The translations under genes were made by a program, and so were the position numbers. A model generated the notes under the pieces. That model had not been told where the DNA came from, did not search any database, and saw nothing but the letters and a program-made list of their open reading frames with translations. A stretch of 64,000 bases of DNA from Plectosphaerella cucumerina (lineage: Eukaryota > Ascomycota > Sordariomycetes > Glomerellales > Plectosphaerellaceae): contig JAGPXD010000003.1 in NCBI GenBank assembly GCA_020746995.1, positions 3,348,001 through 3,412,000 on the forward strand, read 5' to 3'. How positions within the stretch are numbered: the first letter of the stretch is position 1; each line of letters opens with the position of its first letter. This document shows, one piece after another, positions 45,445 through 55,179 of the stretch.

Positions 45445-46284
45445 ATGGCTGCCACGATCCCCCACTCCATGAGGGAGAAGCTCCTCCGCGGCGAGGTTGC
45501 CTCCACCCTGAGCATCAAGCTCGTCAAGTCAGTCGAGATTGTCGGCATGGCCAAGACCGCCGGCTTCGACGGCATCCTCGTCGACATGGAGCACTCGGCC
45601 TTTGACCTGGAGACAACCAGCCAGCTGTGCATCGCCGCCCTGTACGCCAACATCTCCCCCATCGTCCGCGCCCCAAGCAAGGACCCCTTCTTCGTCTCCA
45701 GGATCCTTGACGGCGGTGCTCTCGGCGTTATTGTCCCCCACATCCGCTCCGTCCAGGACGCCAAGGATGTCGTTCTCGCCGCCAAGTTTCAACCTATCGG
45801 CCACCGGTCGTCAACGAACGGCCTCCCCCACCACCAGTTCCGCTCCATCGCCGCAAAGGTGTCCAACCCGGTCACCAACGCCGCGACCCTTGTCATCCCC
45901 ATGATCGAGACTCTTGAGGCTCTCGAACTGGTGGATGAGATCGCCGCTGTCGAGGGCGTTGACTCCCTTCTGATCGGCACGAACGACCTGACGGCCGAGA
46001 TGGGCATCCCGGGCGACTACGAGAACCCCAGGGTCACTGAGGCCTACCAGAGGACGATTGACGCCTGCAAGAAGCACGGCAAGTGGGTTGGTGTCGGAGG
46101 TCTGCACTCGCGTCTGGATCTGGTCGAGAAGTTCTGCGGCATGGGTGCGAGATGGGTCATGGCCGCCACCGATGGTCCCCTGATCTTGGGAGGCGCGTCC
46201 AAGCGGGCCGGCGAGATGGCGGCCTTGAGCAGCCGTGTCTCAGCTTCGAATGGGACTAACGGGGTCACCAACGGCAAGGCATAG
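45445..46284 (+). CDS. HpcH/HpaI-family class II aldolase
   Basis: A single exon of 279 residues, near the usual 250-280 of the family; start AAAATGGCT. Key residues are visible: DMEH (47-50) with the catalytic His, Arg75 in VRAPS, the metal ligand Glu155 in PMIETLEA and Asp181 in IGTNDL. These enzymes make or cleave 2-oxo-3-deoxy or 4-hydroxy-2-oxo acids, releasing pyruvate plus an aldehyde. The fungal L-rhamnose pathway aldolase LRA4 belongs here, but substrate cannot be read from sequence. Neighbours (divergent sugar-type transporter, SMP-30 lactonase, regulator) support a role in sugar-acid or related catabolism. The last 20 residues are a Ser/Asn/Gly-rich tail not needed for the fold. 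Confidence 0.92.
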   Translation: MAATIPHSMREKLLRGEVASTLSIKLVKSVEIVGMAKTAGFDGILVDMEHSAFDLETTSQLCIAALYANISPIVRAPSKDPFFVSRILDGGALGVIVPHIRSVQDAKDVVLAAKFQPIGHRSSTNGLPHHQFRSIAAKVSNPVTNAATLVIPMIETLEALELVDEIAAVEGVDSLLIGTNDLTAEMGIPGDYENPRVTEAYQRTIDACKKHGKWVGVGGLHSRLDLVEKFCGMGARWVMAATDGPLILGGASKRAGEMAALSSRVSASNGTNGVTNGKA

Positions 46285-46885
46285 ACAGGGGGTACTCGGG
46301 TCGATAAGCAATTTGTTTTGTTGTTTCCATAGAGAGATACACCAAAAGATGTTTGAAGTTACAGATTCCTCAAGTGCTTCATCCCGTGCATTGAGCACCC
46401 AGTCACGGCCACCATGGATGGAATAAGTGCGATGTTGGAAAGCTCTAAAACCAAGGACCAGTGAGATGACATTTCCAGGCCATGTTGAAGACGGTAACAT
46501 CTCAGCATGGAAGAAATTTGGGGCAAACCACTCCACCCACCGTCCCAGTCTACCCAGGGCCTCATCCATCTACCATCCCAGCCTTCCACAACAAAAGTCC
46601 ATGTACAAAGCCAATCATCTACTGAACTGTTATTCTATTTCCAACCGTCTCTCTAGCCGTATGTTTCCTCTGGAGACGAAGCTCTCATCATGGTGAAATA
46701 CTCAAACTCGCCCTGACAAGACTCTGGTGGCCTGTTATGGTGGTTGCTGACTCATCAACTTCCTCGGTGGATTTGGGGGAATCAGACTTCGGAAATGTCG
46801 TCGGACCTGCCCAGAGCACAACACCTCACAGCGCACCCCATCACCCGGAGCAACTCCGACAAACGGCGACCCGGTCGATCGGGGG
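46285..46885. other. Intergenic, aldolase 3' end and regulator promoter
   Basis: No gene. Single half-sites (TCGGAC near 46801 and TCCGA near 46855) and CGG/CCG triplets lie within 90 nt of the regulator start, compatible with self-regulation. Confidence 0.45.
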
Positions 46886-49126
46886 ATGGTTGCAGCGGCC
46901 GAAATGTCCACCGGAGCCTCGAATCAATCTACCGGCAGCCCGGCCTCGCCTTCCTCCCCTGCAAGACGCGGCCAAGCATGCGGGCGGTGCTGGAGGCGGA
47001 AGCAGAAGGTGAGCCCCCTTTGTTCCCAGCCGCCCCTGGCTAGCGCGCGAGCCCTTCAAGCTCCCTCACCAACGTCGCAACATCTGCCTCTCAGTGCTCA
47101 ACTGACGTTGTCACCGCAGTGTGATCGCCTTCTGCCCGCTTGTACTTCCTGCGTCGATGCGGGACAGGAGTGCACGGCACGAGCACAGGACATCAGCGCT
47201 CTTCTCGAATCTGAGGAAGACGCCGGGCTCTCACACGCATCCGTCAACAGGTGGGAACCGCCCGCTACCCCCCCGTGGCCCTGGACGACCCGATTCTGAT
47301 ACACACTCCCATCTAGCTACGTCGAGACACTCAAACGGCGGGTTGCCGATCTCGAGAATGGCACACCCAGCAAACGACCCCGGACGGCGGTGCAGCCGTC
47401 GCCTGTGGGCGACACCTCAACCAGAACCGAGGCGCTATCTGCCACACCCGTCGACATGCTCGAAGATGCTTCTGCAGAAGACTCCTCGGTGCGAGACACC
47501 ATGGGCGCCATCGGGTTCCTGTCCAACAGCGCCATGGCCGAGCCCAGGGCAGAGGGCGAAGGGTCAGCAACGCACGGGCTCGCCCTGACCGAGATGGTTC
47601 TCGCCGCGTTGGCAGTGGGCGGCCATGACCCATCCAGATCGACAGGTTCTAGGCCATTCATTGTGCTCGATGATCACCAGGTCCCTCTGTCTCGCCAAAG
47701 TACTCTGCAGCATTTCCAGGCATTTGCAGATTGGTCGTTCTTCGTCCCTTACCTGGATAGCCAGCAGTTGTGGGAGCACTACGAGGAGACAGTCGCACAG
47801 CATGGCGGTCCCAGCGCAAATCACGTCCCGGCACTCCGCCGCTTCAATGCCTACATGGCCATCGCCACCGGCATCATGATGTCGCACGATGCTGACCGAC
47901 TCTCCTTCTTGTCCTCAAGCCTCCACTCGATGGCTGTCAAGTTGCTCCCACTCACGATTCTGCCTCACAGCCCGCCGGACTCGATCCACTGCATCACGAT
48001 GTTGTTGTTCTACTCGCTCCTCAGCTCAACTGGGGGCTCATCTTGGCACCTCCTGGACCTCGCCATGAAGACATGTATCGCTCTTGGCCTCCACAAGGAC
48101 TCGTCGCCCCAGGCAGACCACACCAGGAGCCAATACGACCATAGGTGGTTATTCTGGACTTTGTACATCTACGACCGGTACGTCTGTCACATTGTTGCAA
48201 GAGCCTGGCGACATAAGGTTCACTGACGAAGTCTTTCAGGTCGCTTAGCTGCGTCATGGACCGGCCTTTTAGCATACACGACTCCGACATCTCCGTCCAG
48301 GTGCGTCTTCTCATTGCTTCTCTGCAATTCTGCTTGAAACGGGTGCCAACAACCCTTCATTTCAGGTCCCGCAGGACACGGAAGGTCCGTTTCTGTCAGC
48401 CTCCGAATCTATGAACGCCAAAGCTGCCAGCAGTCGGCACCTCGTGCGTCAGGCGCAGCTCGCTTCCAGCATTCGGGACAGCGACAATGTCGACCCGATG
48501 TGTGCGTACCACAACATCTGCTTCTGGCGAGACTCCCCTCCCGTCTTGCACGAAACTTCAGCCTCCCGCAAGGTATGGATGGATGTGGTCAACCAGCTCT
48601 CCTGCCGCCTCTTGGTGCATGCAGTTCACCCGAAACACCGGTCATCTTCAACGCCAGGGCTTTTAATGGGGACGGCCGAGGACGTCGAAACAGACACGGT
48701 CGACTCGTGCCAGCGACTCATAGACAGCCTCTACGACAAGTACAATCAGGGTACTTCCTCGGGCGGGTTTATCGACGCGTATGATGCTCTGTCTGCCGCC
48801 GTTATTCTCACGTGCCTGGCGAAAAGGCTCGGCCGACGAGAGCCCCGACACCTCACACAGGTCCTTGAAAGCATCAATAAGGCCTCTTCCGTCGTGGCGC
48901 AGATTGCTGGGAGATTTCCAGCCTTAAGAGACTACCGTGAGCTCTTGTTCACCCTGTCTGGTCGAGTGATGGAGGAGCACGGCGGCAAGACCGAGGTCAG
49001 TCACCTGATTCTTTTCCAGCCTTCAGTTTCGCTAACCCTCCGAAGTCGTTTGTGAATACGCTGAGTAGGGTGCCGCCCACAGTACCCCGCAGATTACGAC
49101 ATTTCATGCAAAGCTCTTTTTCATGA
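46886..49126 (+). CDS. Zn2Cys6 transcription factor (cluster regulator 1)
   Basis: Six exons (46886-47008, 47120-47250, 47317-48177, 48240-48300, 48366-48995, 49046-49126) give 628 residues. The binuclear zinc cluster has Cys32, 35, 42, 49, 52 and 59 (C-x2-C-x6-C-x6-C-x2-C-x6-C) and is followed by a linker and YVETLKRRVADLEN, a short coiled-coil. The middle region is the fungal-specific transcription factor domain (LLDLAMKTCIALGLHKD, DRWLFWTLYIYDR-like, CVMDRPFSI). The last intron (50 nt, donor GTCAGT) is inferred because it yields the protein-like end ESFVNTLSRVPPTVPRRL; without it the frame ends at 49055. It lies between the aldolase and lactonase genes on the same strand, so it is the likely activator of this half of the cluster. 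Confidence 0.88.
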
Positions 49127-49173
49127 GGCATAGTCGTTCGACGGCGATCCAATGCCCGGATGAGATTTGCCGA

Positions 49174-49188
49174 CCGGATCTTGTCCGG
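49174..49188. promoter_or_regulatory. CCGGA-N5-TCCGG inverted repeat
   Basis: Perfect 5+5+5 inverted repeat about 215 nt upstream of the lactonase ATG. Confidence 0.35.
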
Positions 49189-49199
49189 AGGGGTCGGAT

Positions 49200-49209
49200 A
49201 TCGGCCGAT
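49200..49209. promoter_or_regulatory. Palindrome ATCGGCCGAT
   Basis: Perfect 10-bp palindrome (TCGG directly abutting CCGA). The same core recurs at 50689-50698 in the next promoter. Confidence 0.4.
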
Positions 49210-49402
49210 GAACGGGGGCGCGGGGCGGCTGAAGCTGGCATCGCAGATTGGCGTCAACCCCATCATCCAAGCGGCCAAGCCACTTCCCCGGATCAACTAG
49301 CGTGGAAGTGAAGGGATGAATAAAGCTTGGCCACAGCTGATGTCTGTCTAGCATCTGCAGCCAGACACCCCCAGCACGACAATCCCTACGCTGCTGGACA
49401 TC

Positions 49403-50391
49403 ATGAACTTTTACCCTCCGCCGCCAGTCATCGAGGCCGAGATCTTCGTTCGAATCCCGGACAACAGACGATGTATCGGCCAAGACTCAGAATGGAGGGG
49501 TGGCTTTGCAAGGACTTTTCAGCACATTTTCCTCGAAGGTCCGGTGGCTGACGATGCGGGGAACTTGTTCGTCGTTGATGTCCCGTACGGCCGGATCCTC
49601 AAGATTGATGCCGACAAAAATGTCACCGTTGCTTCAGTGTGGGACGGCGAGCCCAACGGTCTGGTCGGGACGCCGGATGGGAAACTTCTCGTTGCCGACT
49701 ACAAGCAGGTATGACTGCACCCGTCTCGCCCTGGCATCCATTCTTCATGCTGACCTGCAGCCAGGGCATCTTGTCATTCGACCCCAACACCGGCCTGATG
49801 TCCCCAAAGCTGACCCGAAACAACCTCGAGCGTTTCAAGGGGCCCAACGACCTCATCATGGACTCAAAGGGGAACCTCTACTTCACCGACCAAGGTCAGA
49901 CAGGTATGACCGACCCCACAGGTCGTGTCTATCGTGTCTCACCAGATGGCAAGCTCGACACACTCATAGCCAACGGGGCTTCACCCAACGGCCTCGCGCT
50001 CTCCCCAGATGAACGTTTCCTCTATGTGGCCATGACACGCGCAAACCAGGTCTGGCGTGCCCCCCTCCACGCGGACGGGACGACATCAAAGGTCGGCGTG
50101 TTCTTCCAGTCTTTCGGAAACGTAGGACCCGACGGTCTTGCCGTCGACGAGGAGGGCAGTCTCTTTGTGTGCCATCCCAGTCTTGGGTCTGTATTTGTTG
50201 TCGACTCGAATGGCGTGCCCAAGGCGCGGATCGTCAGCGGATCCTCGGGCATCAACCTCACGAACTGTTGCTTCGGAGGACCGGATGGGAAGACCCTGTA
50301 CATCACCGACAGCTTGGAGGGAAATGTGCAGACGGTCAAGTGGCATTGTCGGGGGGCTGTGGCACCACCTACTCTTCTCAAGGCGAAATAA
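49403..50391 (+). CDS. SMP-30/gluconolactonase-family lactonase
   Basis: Two exons (49403-49708, 49765-50391; 56-nt intron) give 310 residues. The six-bladed propeller metal site is visible: Glu45 (EGPVADDAG), Asn130 (GPNDL), Asn177 (SPNGLALSPD) and Asp225 (GPDGLAVDEEG). Such enzymes hydrolyse sugar-acid or other lactones to the open acid. In fungi, relatives serve in rhamnose, galactose-type and quinate-like pathways, so context matters: aldolase and regulator upstream, anion transporter downstream on the same strand. It could open a lactone produced by the BVMO or an aldonolactone from a sugar dehydrogenase. The gene starts 276 nt after the regulator's stop. Confidence 0.9.
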
Positions 50392-50504
50392 CTGGATGCG
50401 CACCTATGAGCCAAAGAAATGGCAGAAAATACCAAGTTCAGCAATGGCCACATATCCCATGACATCAATTTCGGTGCCAAGGTGACTGATTTCTGTCGAA
50501 GTAT

Positions 50505-50518
50505 GGAGTCCGGACTCC
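50505..50518. promoter_or_regulatory. 14-bp perfect palindrome GGAGTCCGGACTCC
   Basis: Fully symmetrical, centred on an abutting CCGG; 114 nt after the lactonase stop and about 640 nt upstream of the transporter. Confidence 0.35.
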
Positions 50519-50567
50519 CGCGGAGACTTCCCCAGAGCCACATGCACATTGTCCCGAGCTCCATGTC

Positions 50568-50585
50568 TCCGACTTGCTGTTCGGA
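50568..50585. promoter_or_regulatory. TCCGA-N8-TCGGA
   Basis: Everted CGG pair related to the N7 element at 45005. Confidence 0.3.
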
Positions 50586-50687
50586 CCCAAGCCGGAGAGA
50601 AGCACGGCAGATAAGTGCTGTTTGGCGTTTCGGTTGGCCTACGATGCAGAAAGCTGCACCGCCTGCGTACTCGGACACTCCATCGGA

Positions 50688-50699
50688 CATCGGCCGATG
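50688..50699. promoter_or_regulatory. Palindrome CATCGGCCGATG
   Basis: Perfect 12-bp palindrome, second copy of the ATCGGCCGAT core seen before the lactonase, preceded at once by another CATCGGA half-site. Confidence 0.45.
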
Positions 50700-51159
50700 C
50701 TGACCACTTCAGGTTGGGGCGCCTAGGGAGCCCCAGGGCTGCGTCGGACGCTACCCGGTCACCACCAAGTTGAGTCCGATGCCGCCAAGCCCCCTTCGGT
50801 GCTCGTCCGACCCCAGACCATCCCCAGGATTGTCTTGGCAGTCTCCAATTTCGACCCCGCGAACCTTATTCTCCCCCTTCAGATTCGAGTGCGGGGAGCG
50901 GAGTGTGACAACCAACTCGCGAGTCAACACTGGGCTGAGAAAAGTTGGCCAGCGGTGTGCCTTCACAGATGCTCGGTCGTTGAGCCCCCTGTTGCATCTA
51001 GAAGAAGGCGTCTACATAAGAAGTCCAGCTCGCTCTCGACACATGCTGTATTCTTCTCGAGCAACGCATCATCTTGAGCAGCGCATCATCTCGCTGCTGC
51101 TCTCTCATCCCTTTCAGCAAACAAACGACAAGCAACACCCATTCGCAACTTCACTGAAG

Positions 51160-52889
51160 ATGGCTCCGTCAACTCGGTCTATTCCGTCAAAGGCGTCCAT
51201 GGACATGAAGGACGCCGTCGAGCTTGCAGAGGTCGCTCCCGAGGGATGCCCCTACCTCGAGAGGTATCCTCTCATCAAGGACAAGTCCCCAGAGGAACTG
51301 AAGGCCATTGAGAAGGCTCTCGTCCGCAAGCTCGACTGGAAGTTCCTTCCCATGGTTACGGCCATGTTGATGATGAAGTGAGTTGCGGCTCTGCAGCAGG
51401 CACCCAGCATCATTTCGTTGCTAACACTGCACCTTCCAGCTATCTCGACCGCATCAATGTCTCCAACGCTCGCCTCGCGGGCATGCAAGAGGACCTACAC
51501 ATGAGCGACACGGAATGGAGCGCGGGCATTTCACTGTTTTACGTGGGCTACATCATCTCCCAGATTCCGGCCAACATCATCATCGCCAAGGGCAGTCCTC
51601 GCCTACTGCTTCCTCTCTGCATGCTTGGGTGGTCCATTGTCACCATCTGCATGCCAGCCGTCAGCCGAGGCTGGGGCTTTATGCTCTGCCGCTTCACCAT
51701 CGGTCTCACTGAGGGCCCTTTCGTTCCCGCCGTGTCGCTCATGACGTCCTCCTGGTACACCAAACAAGAGTCTCCCCTAAGGATGGGTATCTGGCATGCC
51801 GGCAATACCATCTCCCAGGCCATCTCGGGTCTCTTGGCAGCCGGTATTCTCACCAACATGGACGGTGTTGCCAATCTCCCGGCCTGGAAATGGTTCCTTC
51901 TGCTCGAGGGTGAGTTTGTCCTCCCATCATCGTATCACGCTTGCCGGAAGACCCAAGCTGACCTTCTCACCAGGAATCGTCAGTATCCTTGTCGCCGTGA
52001 TCAGCTTCTGGTTCATTCCCAACTTCCCCGACTCCACCGGCACATACTTCATCACTGAGGAAGAGGCCGCTATGGCCCAGTACCGCCAGACTGTCTCGGC
52101 CGGCGGTCTCTCGGAGGATGATGAGGGAGACTACTGGGGTGGCTTCTGGCAGTGCATGAAGGACCCCTTCTCTCACCTGTTTGCCGCCATTCACTTCTCT
52201 CTCATCATCGCCCAGTCGTACAAGGACTTCTTCCCATCGGTTAGTTCCCCAGTTCCTCACTCTGATGGATTCACTCGCTGACGGCGTCCACTTTCAGATC
52301 GTAGCCACTCTCGGGTTCGACAAGATCACCACCTACCTGGTTCAGGCACCTCCCCCTATTATTGCATTCTTGGTTACTCTCGCTGTGTCTTGGTCTTCGG
52401 GTCGGATGCTCGAGTTCGGTTGGCACATTGTCATCCCCATGGCCCTGACCGGAGTGGGCTGTGCGGTCATGATCACGACGCTGAATGTCGGTGCTCGCTA
52501 CTTCTGCATGATCCTGCTCGTCACAGGTCCCTTCATCGGTCTTAACGTAAGTCTTCTGCTCTCCCATGTCATTGAGTCTGCCGCTGACTATCACATAGCT
52601 TCAGATCTCTTGGGAGACCACCGTCGTTCCGCGACCCAGGACGAAGCGCGCGGCTCTGATTGCCTACGCAAACTGCGTCTCCTCCGTCTCTCACTGGTTC
52701 ACCCCTTACTTCTTCCTGCGTAACCAGGAGCCTTACTATCAGACTGGAGGAGGCGCCATAATCGTTGGATGTGGTCTGACGATCATCCTGGTTCTTGTCA
52801 CAAAATGGTTCTGCAAGAAGAAGAATAAGGCCCTCAAGGCCGCGGAGGAAGCTGCTGGCGAGCCCGAGGGCTGGAGGTATGCTCACTGA
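51160..52889 (+). CDS. Dal5-type MFS anion:cation symporter
   Basis: Five exons (51160-51377, 51440-51909, 51974-52239, 52298-52546, 52599-52889) give 497 residues, the usual length of the allantoate/Dal5 (ACS) group. Typical features are the N-terminal KLDWKFLPM, then NYLDRINVSNARLAGMQEDLHM after the first splice, the following helix ISLFYVGYIISQIPANII and the loop GFMLCRFTIGLTEG. About 12 helices and a basic C-terminal tail (KKKNK) are visible. The family imports organic anions such as allantoate, nicotinate, pantothenate, tartrate and other carboxylates with protons. With the neighbouring lactonase and 2-hydroxyacid dehydrogenase it may bring in a carboxylic acid substrate. The last exon is only recovered by splicing and includes helices 11-12. 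Confidence 0.9.
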
Positions 52890-53540
52890 GAAAACATTCT
52901 GTACTTAGAAAGTCAATGGGCTCGGCTATTGGGCCAGTCCTCTACGGAGGCTGGTCATTACACGGCGCAAGACAGGCATGTTGGATGGACGTCTGTCAAC
53001 GCGACCGCTGCTCAATCCTTCGTGTCGCAGTTTTGGAACCAGGTATTTAGAAATCTGAAATTTGTCTACGATTGAGAATTACGTCGAGTTCGAGAACGCA
53101 CTTTGCAATGATAATCGTGCCTGTTGTGATATCTTTGATTTGCTCGCTTGCGAAAACGCCATGCAGCTGGACCAGTTGGCAACGCGAGCCGACTACGAGC
53201 GAGCGGTCTCGCAACATCTAATTTGCTCACTATTGGGAGAACAGTAGAGCTTATGCTTGCTGCCTTGAATCCAAAGTGTCGACGCAAGAACGTCAGACCT
53301 GGAAGGTAGTCGCGGGGTTGTTGCTGCTGTCCAGCCACTGGCACAGTTAAGCCCCTGGATGAGCCTGCACTGTGCACCTGGCCATCAGGTGGTAAGACTG
53401 CCTCGTGTCCAGTCGTTTTAGAGGTTTTATCGTCCCTATGAATTTGAGGTAGTATTGCAATACTTAGTTGTTTCGAAACACGTCAATCTTCAATTACCAT
53501 ACCATCTCGCTGGCACCCCCATTTCTAGATCTGACAGAAT

Positions 53541-53588
53541 TGTCGGGGAAAGGTCCGAGCCGCTGCCGCATGTCGGGGAAGAGTCCGA
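53541..53588. promoter_or_regulatory. Direct repeat of TGTCGGGGAA-NN-GTCCGA, 30 bp apart
   Basis: Two 18-nt units at 53541-53558 and 53571-53588 differ at only two positions. Each contains TCGG-N8-CCGA. The exact 30-bp period (about three helical turns) would place bound dimers on the same DNA face. Confidence 0.45.
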
Positions 53589-53771
53589 CCTGCCCCGGTG
53601 CATGTGCTGACCCCGCGGGGATGTCGTGCGTTTTGCCACAACCCCAACTGCCGACTTGTCTCCCGCTCGGTGCTCTAGCCTTACAGCTAGCTCTACAACG
53701 TTCGGGAATCTCCCGAGAGGTTTGGATGCTCTCCTTGTGGCACTACAGCCCCCCGAATGGGTGACTAGAGA

Positions 53772-53790
53772 TCGGACACAGCCCGTCCGA
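53772..53790. promoter_or_regulatory. TCGGAC-N7-GTCCGA (CGG-N11-CCG)
   Basis: Perfect inverted repeat with Gal4-like CGG-N11-CCG spacing, about 300 nt upstream of the dehydrogenase. It is the outward-to-inward mirror of the element at 45005, with the same N7 spacer. Confidence 0.45.
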
Positions 53791-54088
53791 CCATCGGGGT
53801 TCCCCCGGCACCGTCCTGTCACGATCGGACATGAACCGAGAGAGAGTCGGTCGACCATAAGACACGCCGTGGACAAACACACATACTACTCGGACATGCT
53901 TTGCAGAATGGTACTTGGCCTTCATGTGGCTCATCGGACTTATAGAACATGATCTGCATGGTGATAAATCGACGGGATGTTTAAAGAATTGCGTTCACCC
54001 GAGTCACCTCATGTTTGAGCAGAGTCAGTGACAACCTACTTACCACATACCCACAACACATCTACCCGCCGTAAAGCCCTTTTTCACC

Positions 54089-55063
54089 ATGGCACCCAGT
54101 CGCATAACTGATTCGCCCGTCAATGAGCTGGTTGAAGACAATACCAAGCCGACAATCTACCTACTGGATGACTTCCACCCCGCGGTCCACGCATACTGCG
54201 AGGAACACTTTAACACCATCGACAAGAGCCACCCCGCCCACAAGAACTGGCGGCAAGGAGAATACCTTCTGGTGCGCTCCTCAAGACTCACAGCCGAGGA
54301 CATCAAGTCGTGTCCCAACCTCCGCGCCATCGGAAAGCAGGGAGTGGGTATCGAGAAGATCGACGCCGAGGCATGTGCTGCGAGGGGCATCCCCATCCTC
54401 AACACACCAGGCGTCAACGCCCAGGCCGTGGCCGAGGTCGTTCTGGCTCTCACGATGACTGTTGCCCGGCAGATCGGCACCATCGTGGGCAAGCACTCAC
54501 ATGGTATCCTGGTGCCCAAGGAGAAGTGCTCCGGCCTGCTCCTCCACCGCAAGACCATCGGAATCCTCGGCATGGGCAACATCGGTAAGGCTGTCGCGAG
54601 GATCTTCCGCGGCGCCTTCGATGCGGAAATCATCGCCTACGACCCTTTCCTTCCCTCAGGAGCCTGGGAGGAGATTCCTCATGTGCGGGCCGAGTCCGTC
54701 GATCAGGTCCTCGTTGCATCGGACATGATCACCGTCCACATGCCCCTGACGCCCCGGACGGCAAACCTCATCGGGTACGCCGAGATGCAGAGGATGAAGA
54801 ACACGGCGATTCTTATCAACACTGCCCGCGGAGGTATCATCAATGAGAAGGATCTGGAGAGGGCGCTGTCCGAGAGGCTTATCTGGGGAGCTGGCCTGGA
54901 TTGTCATGAGCAGGAGCCGCCGAGCAAGGAGAGGTACGGAGGTCTCTGGGACCTGGGCGTGGCCAGCACACCGCACATCGGTGCGGCAACGGGGGAGACT
55001 CAGATGCAGACGGGATTGACAGCGGCGACGAAGCTGTTCGAGTTTGCCACCAGTGCCGTGTAG
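54089..55063 (+). CDS. D-isomer-specific 2-hydroxyacid dehydrogenase
   Basis: A single exon of 324 residues; start CACCATGGC. NAD(P)-binding GILGMGNIG at 158-166 with IAYDP at the end of the second strand (Asp at the NAD-preferring position), and catalytic Arg247 (NTARGG), Glu276 (EQEPP) and His296 (TPHIG). The family interconverts 2-oxo acids and D-2-hydroxy acids (phosphoglycerate, glyoxylate/hydroxypyruvate, lactate and others). In this cluster it could reduce the 2-oxo acid fragment left by the aldolase or oxidise an imported hydroxy acid. It is convergent with regulator 2, with only 116 nt between stops. Confidence 0.93.
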   Translation: MAPSRITDSPVNELVEDNTKPTIYLLDDFHPAVHAYCEEHFNTIDKSHPAHKNWRQGEYLLVRSSRLTAEDIKSCPNLRAIGKQGVGIEKIDAEACAARGIPILNTPGVNAQAVAEVVLALTMTVARQIGTIVGKHSHGILVPKEKCSGLLLHRKTIGILGMGNIGKAVARIFRGAFDAEIIAYDPFLPSGAWEEIPHVRAESVDQVLVASDMITVHMPLTPRTANLIGYAEMQRMKNTAILINTARGGIINEKDLERALSERLIWGAGLDCHEQEPPSKERYGGLWDLGVASTPHIGAATGETQMQTGLTAATKLFEFATSAV

Positions 55064-55179
55064 TAGCATGGGGGGGTCAGATCCTGGGGGAAAGATAATC
55101 GACTGCGAATAGATTGATTGTGCAAACCATTGAACACGTACTCTCGATTGTCCAAGGATTGGCTCCGCCTCGTACTGAT

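Larger units (their letters stand above)
50392..51159. other. Intergenic with several paired CGG sites
   Basis: 768 nt between the lactonase and the Dal5-type transporter, with no gene. Besides the three listed elements there are single TCGGA/TCCGA half-sites near 50671, 50744, 50775 and 50805. The last 100 nt are a C/A/T-rich leader. Confidence 0.5.
52890..54088. other. Intergenic, promoter of the hydroxyacid dehydrogenase
   Basis: 1.2 kb without a supported gene. A 61-codon frame near 53062 starts with TTG and has no family features. The region from 53540 to 53940 is dense in TCGG/CCGA half-sites, including the two listed elements and single sites at about 53823, 53890 and 53933. TTATAG at 53940-53945 may be a TATA-like box. 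Confidence 0.5.

Noticed and set aside
42815..50391. Identification of the left half as the fungal L-rhamnose (LRA) cluster
   Set aside because: Aldolase and lactonase fit, but the rhamnonate dehydratase and an adjacent rhamnose dehydrogenase are missing, and the extra hydroxyacid dehydrogenase and Dal5-type transporter do not belong to it. Kept only as a comparison.
53062..53247. 61-codon acidic frame downstream of the Dal5-type transporter
   Set aside because: Begins with TTG, not ATG, and shows no family features or splice partners.
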